A model generated the notes under the pieces. The model ran no database searches and was not told the origin of the DNA. It was given only the letters and a program-made list of their open reading frames with translations. A program made the translations under genes and the position numbers. DNA of 18,783 nt from Thiobacillus sp. (GTDB lineage Bacteria > Pseudomonadota > Gammaproteobacteria > Burkholderiales > Thiobacillaceae), in contig JADMKH010000145.1 in assembly GCA_018780025.1 (NCBI GenBank), positions 1-18,783 of the forward strand, read 5' to 3'. Positions 6,620 to 13,605 of this stretch are shown piece by piece. How positions within the stretch are numbered: position 1 is the first letter of the stretch; each line of letters begins with the position of its first letter.

Positions 6620-7390
6620 ATGCTGACTCTTATTTCATTGCCTGCGTTCGAGGACAATTACATCTGGGTGCTGCACGATGGCCAGCACGCCGTCGCAGTT
6701 GATCCGGGTGATCCCGCGCCGCTGATCGCCTTTCTCGACGCGCAACACCTCGTGCTGACGACTGTGCTCATTACGCATCACCATCGCGATCATACTGGCG
6801 GCAACACGCTGCTGCGTCAACGCTTCAACTGTGCAATTTATGCACCGGAAAATCCCCGCATCCCCGCCACAACCCATATTCTGCGTGGCGGCGATGCAGT
6901 TGATATTGCCCAACCGCCCTTGCATTTCGACGTTATTGCCACCCCAGGGCACACGCTGGACCACATCAGCTACGTCGGCCATGGCAGCCTGTTTTGCGGC
7001 GACACGGTTTTCGGCTGCGGCTGTGGAAAACTGTTCGAAGGCAACCCCGGCATGATGGCCGCCAGCCTCGACCGGATTTTGACTCTACCCGATGCTACCC
7101 GAGTCTGCTGTGCGCATGAATACACGCTCAGCAATATAGATTTCGCCAAGACTATAGACGGCCATAACCCGGCATTGCTTGAGCGGGAAGCGAAGGATCG
7201 TGACGCGCGCACGCACGGGCGCCCCACCCTGCCTTCAACCCTGGCGCTGGAAAAGCTGACCAATCCGTTCCTGCGCTTTCACGATGCCGACATGACAGCC
7301 TTTGCAGCGAATTATCTGAATCAGCCCCATCCCAGCCCTGCCGAGGTGTTCGGCGCGATACGCGCGGCCAAGGATGCCTGGGAAGGTTGA
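6620..7390 (+). CDS. gloB: Hydroxyacylglutathione hydrolase (glyoxalase II)
   Basis: Second enzyme of methylglyoxal detoxification, converting S-D-lactoylglutathione to D-lactate and glutathione in the cytoplasm. The 256-residue length is standard. The metallo-beta-lactamase motif THHHRDHTGG gives His53, His55, Asp57 and His58. The remaining metal ligands His111 (TPGHT), Asp128 (FCGDTVF) and His166 (CAHEYT) are present. The C-terminal glutathione-binding domain includes the NPFLR motif (215-219). ATG at 6620 begins the conserved first strand (MLTLISLPAFEDNYIW). No good ribosome-binding site is visible, and the start lies only 23 bases from the divergent methyltransferase start, so its promoter must be inside that gene. 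mltD follows on the same strand, as in E. coli. Confidence 0.96.
   Translation: MLTLISLPAFEDNYIWVLHDGQHAVAVDPGDPAPLIAFLDAQHLVLTTVLITHHHRDHTGGNTLLRQRFNCAIYAPENPRIPATTHILRGGDAVDIAQPPLHFDVIATPGHTLDHISYVGHGSLFCGDTVFGCGCGKLFEGNPGMMAASLDRILTLPDATRVCCAHEYTLSNIDFAKTIDGHNPALLEREAKDRDARTHGRPTLPSTLALEKLTNPFLRFHDADMTAFAANYLNQPHPSPAEVFGAIRAAKDAWEG
6629..6657 (-). promoter_or_regulatory. Candidate sigma-70 promoter for the methyltransferase-rnhA-dnaQ operon
   Basis: On the minus strand TTGTCC (6652-6657) is followed after 17 bases by AATAAG (6629-6634); each matches consensus at four of six positions. A start near 6622 would give a leader of about 26 bases with the GGAGG site. The promoter lies within the first codons of gloB. 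Prediction only. Confidence 0.35.
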
Positions 7391-7415
7391 CCGGCTCTGC
7401 AGCTGCACATAGGAT
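7387..7415 (+). promoter_or_regulatory. Candidate sigma-70 promoter of mltD
   Basis: TTGACC (7387-7392, five of six) and TAGGAT (7410-7415, four of six) are separated by 17 bases. The -35 element overlaps the gloB stop codon. Transcription near 7422 would give a leader of roughly 22 bases with the GGGAG site. This would let mltD be expressed apart from gloB. Confidence 0.45.
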
Positions 7416-7443
7416 AGGGGCTTATTGAGTACGGGAGACCGAC

Positions 7444-9021
7444 TTGCCCGGAATCAGCATGGCCGAAACCCGAATCGCCTCGACCCGATCAGAACCCGGC
7501 CTGACTTTACTGTTGCTGCTGTTCTGTCTGCCCGTGTTCGCAGCAGAAGCCACCGGCCGTATTCAAACGCTGGAATGGCACGCTGACTCCCCCTCCCTCC
7601 CCCCCGAAAGCGAAAGCCTCAGCGAAGTGAATCCGGACGATGTCTGGCAGCGCATCCGCAATGGCTTCAAAATTGACGAGGCCGCCTCAGAAAACCCGCT
7701 CGTAGCCACCCATGTTGCCTGGTATACCGCGCGGCCGGATTACGTGCTTCGTATGGTTGATCGGTCGCGTCGCTATCTATTCCATATTGTTCAGGAAGTC
7801 GATCGCCGCTCAATGCCGATGGAAATCGCCTTGCTGCCCATGATCGAAAGCGCATTCAATTCAAACGCGCTATCGACTTCTGCGGCCTCCGGAATCTGGC
7901 AGTTCATGCCGGCCACCGGACTCCACTATGGACTCAAGCAGGACGCATGGTATGACGGCCGCCGCGATTTCACCGCTGCCACCCATGCCGCGCTCGACTA
8001 TCTGGGCAAGCTCTATCTGGACTTTGGCGACTGGCAACTGGCGCTGGCCGCGTATAACTGCGGCGAAGGCTGCGTTGCACGCGCCATTCAGAAAAATGTC
8101 AGCCAGGGCCTGCCTACCGATTACGCCAGTCTGACGCTGCCGAATGAAACCCGCCACTACGTCCCCAAGCTGCTCGCCGTCAAAAACCTGATCCGTAACC
8201 CGGAGCAATTCGGTGTCGCGATCAACAGCCTTCCCAACCAGCCCTATTTCAATCAGGTCACCGTCCATGCCGGCATGGACATCCATGCTGCCGCACGCCT
8301 GGCAGACATGAGCAGCAATGACTTCATCGCGCTGAATGCCGCGTTCCCGCGCAAGCTGATTCGCTCCGATACCCCGGTCAACCTGTTGGTCCCGGTCGAC
8401 AAAGCGGACCAGTTCAAGCGCAACCTGGAAACCAAAACCTGGGATTCATGGCAACCCGTTACAGCACAAAAAGGCGACCGACTGGAAGCCATCGCCAAGC
8501 AGTTCAAGGTCACCATCGAACGCCTCAAGGAATACAACCTGTTTAACCTGAAGCGCGGAAAACTGGTGCAAGCGCAAACCATCCTGGTTCCGGTCACGGG
8601 GCGGGGGGTGGTCGCTCCCCCCCAGGCAGCGACCGTATCCAGGGCTGAGGGCGCCAGTCAGCATCAGGTAGCGAGCGGCGATACCCTCTATGGCGTAGCA
8701 CGCCGTTATGGCCTCAACGTTGCCCAGCTCGCCCAGGCCAACCCCAATCTCAATGGCGGCCTGCAGATTGGGCAAACGCTGCTTTTACCCTTGAATGAAC
8801 CAGCCGTTCCGAAGCGCGTGGCCATCCAGCATGTTGCTTTCAATCCAAACAACATCAAGCCCGCCCAACCCGTCAACTACACGGTCAGGCGGGGAGACAC
8901 GCTGCATTCCATTGCACAGCACTTCGACGCCTCGCTGCCTGACCTCAAGCGCTGGAATCCGGGATTCAGGAAAAGCAGCACCATCCGGCCCGGCCAGGCT
9001 ATCGTCGTCAGGCAGCCTTGA
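7444..9021 (+). CDS. mltD: Membrane-bound lytic murein transglycosylase MltD-type, with LysM repeats
   Basis: Periplasmic enzyme cleaving the MurNAc-GlcNAc bond of peptidoglycan. The 525-residue product has a signal peptide (hydrophobic core ~20-32, then FAAEA) and an SLT domain at about 115-235. Catalytic Glu135 is in MIESAFN, followed by SAASGIWQFMPATG and AYNCGEG. Three LysM repeats follow at about 337-384 (degenerate), 407-449 and 478-523, which bind glycan. Unlike E. coli MltD I see no lipobox cysteine: the only Cys in the signal (LLFCLP) is in poor context, so it may be soluble. The start is TTG 7444 with GGGAG at 7433-7437, six bases upstream; ATG 7459 is the alternative. The order gloB-mltD supports the name. 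Confidence 0.92.
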   Translation: MPGISMAETRIASTRSEPGLTLLLLLFCLPVFAAEATGRIQTLEWHADSPSLPPESESLSEVNPDDVWQRIRNGFKIDEAASENPLVATHVAWYTARPDYVLRMVDRSRRYLFHIVQEVDRRSMPMEIALLPMIESAFNSNALSTSAASGIWQFMPATGLHYGLKQDAWYDGRRDFTAATHAALDYLGKLYLDFGDWQLALAAYNCGEGCVARAIQKNVSQGLPTDYASLTLPNETRHYVPKLLAVKNLIRNPEQFGVAINSLPNQPYFNQVTVHAGMDIHAAARLADMSSNDFIALNAAFPRKLIRSDTPVNLLVPVDKADQFKRNLETKTWDSWQPVTAQKGDRLEAIAKQFKVTIERLKEYNLFNLKRGKLVQAQTILVPVTGRGVVAPPQAATVSRAEGASQHQVASGDTLYGVARRYGLNVAQLAQANPNLNGGLQIGQTLLLPLNEPAVPKRVAIQHVAFNPNNIKPAQPVNYTVRRGDTLHSIAQHFDASLPDLKRWNPGFRKSSTIRPGQAIVVRQP

Positions 9022-9032
9022 TCGTCTTCAGA

Positions 9033-9242
9033 TCAGTCGGACGCGGGCGGCTCGTCTGATTGATCCGACATGATCAAACCCATGCCCACCGCAGCCAGCA
9101 CCATCCACAGCACCGCGGCCCAAATGCCCAGCGCATTGGACAGCGGCCCCATGAAGAACAGCATCGACATGGCCAGTGCCAGCACTGCGTTGCCGAGCCA
9201 GAAGTTGCGACTGCGTTTGCCTGTATTCAATTCACATTCCAT
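9033..9242 (-). CDS. Small two-helix inner-membrane protein, unknown function
   Basis: I do not recognise the family. The 69-residue product has a short polar N-terminus with basic KRSR at about 9-12. Two hydrophobic stretches follow at ~16-35 and ~39-58 (the second GIWAAVLWMVLAAVGMGLIM), then an acidic tail (SDQSDEPPASD). This fits a hairpin membrane protein with both ends probably cytoplasmic. ATG 9242 lies nine bases after the stop of the ABC ATPase gene, so it is probably the last gene of that operon, though its ribosome-binding site is weak. It converges with mltD, whose stop is 11 bases away. Coding status is supported by hydrophobic pattern and spacing only. Confidence 0.6.
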   Translation of the reverse strand: MECELNTGKRSRNFWLGNAVLALAMSMLFFMGPLSNALGIWAAVLWMVLAAVGMGLIMSDQSDEPPASD

Positions 9243-9251
9243 CCAAAAGTT

Positions 9252-11228
9252 TTAAGGCTGACCCGCAACCCAATGGCATCGCACCCAGTGTCCATTTTCC
9301 AGCCGGGTTGGATCGGGGTAGGTCTGCCGGCAAGCCTCGCTGGCATGTGAACAGCGTGGGTGAAAATGGCAGCCCTGCGGCGGATTGAGTGGCGAAGGCT
9401 GATCCCCCGCCAGACGAATCATGTCGTGCCCGATCGTTGACTCAATGCGCGGCACCGCGCTCACCAGCGCCTGGGTGTAGGGATGGCGCGGGGCACGCAA
9501 CACAGCAGCGGCTGAACCCTGTTCGACGATACGACCGAGGTACATGACCGCCACGTCGTGCGCCAGATAATCCACCACGGCGAGATTATGGGTGATGAAA
9601 AGATAAGCCAGGCCCAGGCTGTCCTGCAGGTCTTTCAGCAAATTAAGAATTTGTGCCTGCACCGACACATCGAGCGCGCTGGTGGGTTCATCGCAGATCA
9701 CCAGCCGGGGCGACACCGCAAGCGCACGCGCGATGGCAATACGTTGCCGCTGTCCACCCGAAAAAGCATGCGGATACCGCGCGCCGGCATCGTCCGGCAG
9801 CCCAACCTGGCGCAGTAGCTGCGTCATTGCTGAGCGGCGATCGCGGGCCACGCCCACGCCCAGTGCATCCATGCCTTCAAGCAGGATGTCCCCCACCCGC
9901 ATGCGCGGATTGAGCGAGCTGAACGGGTCCTGAAACACCATTTGCGCCTGTCGCCGCAACGTGGCGGCATTCCTGGCATCGATGGTTTCGCCGCCCAGCC
10001 TGACCGTGCCCGCGGTCGGCTCGATCAGGCGCAGCAGCGCTTTACCTACGGTGGTTTTCCCGCATCCCGATTCGCCGACCAGCGCCAGCGTGCGGCCGGC
10101 CTGAATCGACAACGACACATCGTCCACGGCCCGCACGTGACCGACCGTGCGCTGGAAAAAGCCACGTCGAACCGGAAAATGTACCTTGAGTCCTTCCACT
10201 TGAAGCAAAGGCGCATTCGTCTGTGACGACTTTGCGTGCGCTGTCAGGCCCCGCTCGCTACGCGCAGGCAGGTCGGCCGCCAGATGACAGCGCACCCGCT
10301 GGCCATTCAGCTCCTGCCATACGGGCGATTCGGACCGGCAACGCGCAATCGCATAAGGGCAACGCGGGGCAAAGCGGCAGCCGTGAAGTGTCTGATCCAT
10401 CCCGGGAACCTGACCGGGAATGGTGGTCAGCCGACCCCCATCGCCGGGACGCGGCAGCGCTTCGAACAGCATGCGGCTATAGGGGTGCTTCGGTGCAGCA
10501 AAGAACGCGTCACGCGCGCCCTCTTCCACCAGTTCGCCGGCATACATGACGCCGACGCGGTCGGCATTCTCGGCCACCACGCCGAGGTCGTGCGTAATCA
10601 GCAACATGCCCATCTGCTGCTCGGCGCGCAGGCGCCGCAACACGTCCAGCACCTGGGCCTGTATGGTCACATCCAGCGCGGTGGTCGGTTCATCTGCAAT
10701 GAGCAGCCGGGGCTTGCCGGCCAGCGCCATCGCAATCATCACGCGCTGGCGCAAGCCGCCCGACAGCTCGAACGGATAGGATTCGAGTCGCCGTGCAGCA
10801 TCGGGCACACCGACCGAATCCAGCAGTTCGCGCGCTGCGCCCCATGCCGCCTGCCCTGCAAACTGCTGATGCAGCGCCAAGGCCTCGGCAATCTGTGTGC
10901 CCACCTTGATAACGGGATTCAAGGCCAGCATCGGTTCCTGGAAAATCATCGCCATGCCGCCGCCGCGTACGCGGCGCATATCGCGTTCAGGCAGTGCCAG
11001 CACATCCTGGCCCTCCAGTTGCACCGCGCCTGCTGCGATGCGTCCGCCATCCGGCAGCAAGCGCATCAGCGATAAAGCGGTCATCGACTTGCCGCAACCC
11101 GACTCACCGAGCAGCGCATAGGTTTCGCCTGCCGCAACGTGGAAAGAGATCCCGTCCACAACACGCAGAGTATCGTCGCCATGGCCGAACACGGTCACCA
11201 ACTGGTCGACGCTGAGCAAGGTTTTCAT
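9252..11228 (-). CDS. Peptide ABC transporter ATPase with two fused nucleotide-binding domains
   Basis: Energises uptake through the two permeases upstream. The 658-residue protein is a DppD-DppF-type fusion, like YejF/GsiA. Domain 1 has Walker A GESGCGKS (41-48), signature LSGGLRQR and Walker B LLIADEP. Domain 2 has GESGCGKT, signature FSGGQRQR and LVICDEP. Each half ends in an oligopeptide-transporter C-terminal motif with clustered cysteines (GCRFAPRCPY and GCHFHPRCSH), typical of peptide/nickel ATPases. E. coli YejF is about 530 residues as I recall, so this is longer. ATG 11228 overlaps the preceding permease stop as ATGA and has AGGGA upstream. An in-frame extension to 11339 lies wholly inside the permease gene and lacks homology. 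Last large gene of the operon. Confidence 0.93.
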   Translation of the reverse strand: MKTLLSVDQLVTVFGHGDDTLRVVDGISFHVAAGETYALLGESGCGKSMTALSLMRLLPDGGRIAAGAVQLEGQDVLALPERDMRRVRGGGMAMIFQEPMLALNPVIKVGTQIAEALALHQQFAGQAAWGAARELLDSVGVPDAARRLESYPFELSGGLRQRVMIAMALAGKPRLLIADEPTTALDVTIQAQVLDVLRRLRAEQQMGMLLITHDLGVVAENADRVGVMYAGELVEEGARDAFFAAPKHPYSRMLFEALPRPGDGGRLTTIPGQVPGMDQTLHGCRFAPRCPYAIARCRSESPVWQELNGQRVRCHLAADLPARSERGLTAHAKSSQTNAPLLQVEGLKVHFPVRRGFFQRTVGHVRAVDDVSLSIQAGRTLALVGESGCGKTTVGKALLRLIEPTAGTVRLGGETIDARNAATLRRQAQMVFQDPFSSLNPRMRVGDILLEGMDALGVGVARDRRSAMTQLLRQVGLPDDAGARYPHAFSGGQRQRIAIARALAVSPRLVICDEPTSALDVSVQAQILNLLKDLQDSLGLAYLFITHNLAVVDYLAHDVAVMYLGRIVEQGSAAAVLRAPRHPYTQALVSAVPRIESTIGHDMIRLAGDQPSPLNPPQGCHFHPRCSHASEACRQTYPDPTRLENGHWVRCHWVAGQP

Positions 11229-12631
11229 CGGCGGATTCCCTGGCGCGGATCGAACGCATCGCGCACGCCGTCGGCAAACAGGTTGGCGGCCAGCACCAGG
11301 GTAAACATGAAGGCAAACGCCGCGCCGAGCTGCCACCACACCACCGGCTCGCGCGCGAGTTCGAGGCGCGAGCCGTTGATCATATTGCCCCAGCTGTGCA
11401 TGCTGGGATCAACCCCGACCCCGACATAGGAGAGCACGGCTTCAGCCAGCACCAGTCCGGAGAAATCCAGCACAATGGCAATCAGCACCAGGTGAAACAC
11501 ATTGGGGAAGATGTGGCGGCTGATGATGCGGGCGTGCGAAACGCCAAAGGCGCGCGCGGCCTCGACATAATCGAGCGTGCGCAGCTTGAGCGATTCGCCG
11601 CGCAGCAGCCGCGCAAGCCCGGTCCAGCTGGTCACCCCCATGATGAGACACAACGCCAGCAAGCGAATATCGGCGCGTCTGGCTGCCGTGTCGAACAGCT
11701 CGGGATTGGATTCGATATACACCTGCACGATGAGCACCGCCGCGGCAATCAGCAGCACGCCCGGAATCGAGTTCAATACGGTGTAGACGTACTGGATGAC
11801 GTCGTCGATCCAGCCGCGGAAATAACCCGCTGCGATGCCCAAGCCAATCGCCAGCGGCAGTGTGACCAGCGTGGTGAGCGTGCCGATCACCAGCCCGGTG
11901 CGGATGCTCTTGAGGCTGATGTAGAGCACGTCCTGGCCCACCTTGTCGGTACCGAATACGTGGTAAGCCGGGGCCAGATGCAGGAGTACGCTCCCCAGCA
12001 CCAGCAGCAGGGTCACGAAGAACACGACCGTTCGACCCGGCCAGTCGAGCCGACCCTCCCCCCACGCTGCCAGCCAATCCCCGAACGACACTTTCGAGCA
12101 CCGCGCCTGCCATGCGGCCAGCAGTCCGAACACCAGCAAACTGAGCGCCAAACCTTGTGCGAATCCAATCAGGCTGCGTCGGGTGATGTCCGGCACACGC
12201 TCCGCTTCCTGTTGCAGGTGCGCGCCCCCAAACTTCAAGCGCGGGTATTCACGCACCGTTTTGCCCTCCCGCTGCACAAATTCCTTGGCGTACAACTGCA
12301 TCGCCAATGGCGCGGAATAGGTTTTTTCCTGCTGCGTCCGCAAGTCGCCAACCAGTATGTCAAACACACTCAACACATCGATTGAATACTGCGGCGCGTC
12401 TGCCGGGCTATCGGGAAGCCTTTCACGAAAGTGCAGCGAATCGAGCAAACCGATCGCCACAAACGCACTCAGCACCAGCGCAGCGCCCATGGCCATCGGG
12501 CGCTGCGCCACGACACGCCAGGGCGCACGCAGATGCTCCTGGCGGCGAATCAACCAGACCAGCACCAAGACGCAAGCCAGCAGCGCAAAAATCAGCGCGT
12601 CGGTCCAGAGAACAACCGGCATGACGCTCAT
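11225..12631 (-). CDS. Peptide ABC transporter permease, DppC/OppC-like, with N-terminal extension
   Basis: Inner-membrane permease of 468 residues, against roughly 300-340 for ordinary DppC/OppC/YejE. The C-terminal ~240 residues are the standard binding-protein-dependent module. They begin with HVFGTDKVGQDV, contain the cytoplasmic coupling (EAA) loop EAARAFGVSHARIISRH, and end in VRDAFDPRQG. Before this is extra sequence: TM at ~5-28, TM at ~46-66, a soluble ~85-residue segment (67-152), and TM at ~153-175. Then comes the helix at ~201-219, which corresponds to the usual first helix. The start is ATG 12631, overlapping the upstream stop as ATGA, with AGG five bases before. A GTG at 12658 is in frame but less likely. 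Substrate is inferred as peptides from the operon. Confidence 0.88.
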   Translation of the reverse strand: MSVMPVVLWTDALIFALLACVLVLVWLIRRQEHLRAPWRVVAQRPMAMGAALVLSAFVAIGLLDSLHFRERLPDSPADAPQYSIDVLSVFDILVGDLRTQQEKTYSAPLAMQLYAKEFVQREGKTVREYPRLKFGGAHLQQEAERVPDITRRSLIGFAQGLALSLLVFGLLAAWQARCSKVSFGDWLAAWGEGRLDWPGRTVVFFVTLLLVLGSVLLHLAPAYHVFGTDKVGQDVLYISLKSIRTGLVIGTLTTLVTLPLAIGLGIAAGYFRGWIDDVIQYVYTVLNSIPGVLLIAAAVLIVQVYIESNPELFDTAARRADIRLLALCLIMGVTSWTGLARLLRGESLKLRTLDYVEAARAFGVSHARIISRHIFPNVFHLVLIAIVLDFSGLVLAEAVLSYVGVGVDPSMHSWGNMINGSRLELAREPVVWWQLGAAFAFMFTLVLAANLFADGVRDAFDPRQGIRR

Positions 12632-13605
12632 TGCAACCTGACCCTCGGGTCCACCCACGAGTAGGAGATATCAGTCAGGATCAAACCAACGATATAAAGA
12701 AACGAACCCAGGAACACCATCGCGCGTACCACGGCAAAGTCCTGCGCCTGGATCGCATCGATCGTATAGCTGCCCAGTCCGGGAATCCCGAAGAAGGACT
12801 CGGTGATGAGGCTGCCCATGAACAGCAATGGCAGCACCACCACCGCACCGGTCAGAATCGGGATCATGCCGTTCTTGAGGACATGGCGGAACAGCACCCG
12901 CACCTCGGAAAGCCCCTTGGCGCGAGCAGTCCGCACATAGTCCTTGCCGATTTCTTCAAGGAATATCGTACGGTACCAGCGCGCGCCACTGCCGATGCCT
13001 GCCACCACGCCGATCAATACCGGCAGCACAATAAAGCGAAGGCCGTCGATGCCGCCGGCAACGCCCGAAATCGGCAACAGGTTCCACAGCTTGGAGATGA
13101 AGTACTGCCCCGCGATGATGTAGAACAAGCCTGAAATCGACATCAGCACCACGCACAGCACCACGCCCCACAGGTCGAGATAGGTGGAACGGAAAAACAC
13201 CATCAGCAACGCAAAGGTGATGTTGACCAGCAGGCCAATGACAAATACCGGCAGCGCAATCGCCAGGCTCGGCCCCATGCGGGTGCGGATTTCGTTGCCG
13301 ATGTTGCGGCCGTCGTCGCCCTTGCCAAACTCAAACACGAACATCGCAGCCGAATGCTTAAAGAAAATCGTATCGGTAAGCTGCGCGCTGCCGCTGGCCC
13401 GTGCATTCAGCAACAGCGGCTTGTCGTAACCATGCTCGACTTTCCAGCGCGCGATGGCATCCGGCGTCACATGTTTGGCGCCCAGTTGCAGCCGCGCCAT
13501 GTCGTCCGGTGTATTGACGACGAAAAATAATGCGAAGGTCAGCAGGTTCACCCCGATCAGGATCGGGATGGCGTAGAGCAGGCGGCGCAGGATGTAGGCA
13601 AGCAT
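12628..13605 (-). CDS. Peptide ABC transporter permease, DppB/OppB-like
   Basis: Inner-membrane permease of 325 residues forming a channel with the neighbouring permease. It opens with the family-typical MLAYILRRLLYAIPILIGVNLLTF helix. Several transmembrane helices follow (about 110-135, 140-165, 185-205, 250-275, 290-312). The EAA coupling loop YVRTARAKGLSEVRVLFRH is followed by GMIPILT, and the protein ends in SYSWVDPRVRLQ, the usual DppB tail. ATG 13605 overlaps the substrate-binding gene stop by one base (TGATG), so translation is coupled. The family is certain; whether it belongs closer to Dpp, Opp or Yej cannot be told here. Confidence 0.93.
   Translation of the reverse strand: MLAYILRRLLYAIPILIGVNLLTFALFFVVNTPDDMARLQLGAKHVTPDAIARWKVEHGYDKPLLLNARASGSAQLTDTIFFKHSAAMFVFEFGKGDDGRNIGNEIRTRMGPSLAIALPVFVIGLLVNITFALLMVFFRSTYLDLWGVVLCVVLMSISGLFYIIAGQYFISKLWNLLPISGVAGGIDGLRFIVLPVLIGVVAGIGSGARWYRTIFLEEIGKDYVRTARAKGLSEVRVLFRHVLKNGMIPILTGAVVVLPLLFMGSLITESFFGIPGLGSYTIDAIQAQDFAVVRAMVFLGSFLYIVGLILTDISYSWVDPRVRLQ

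Noticed and set aside
10236..11075. A 279-codon open frame on the plus strand
   Set aside because: Antisense to the first ATP-binding domain of the transporter ATPase, whose Walker motifs are unmistakable; a mirror frame.
11396..12385. A 329-codon open frame on the plus strand
   Set aside because: Antisense to the DppC-like permease; very His/Gln/Arg-rich composition, no recognisable domain, no ribosome-binding site.
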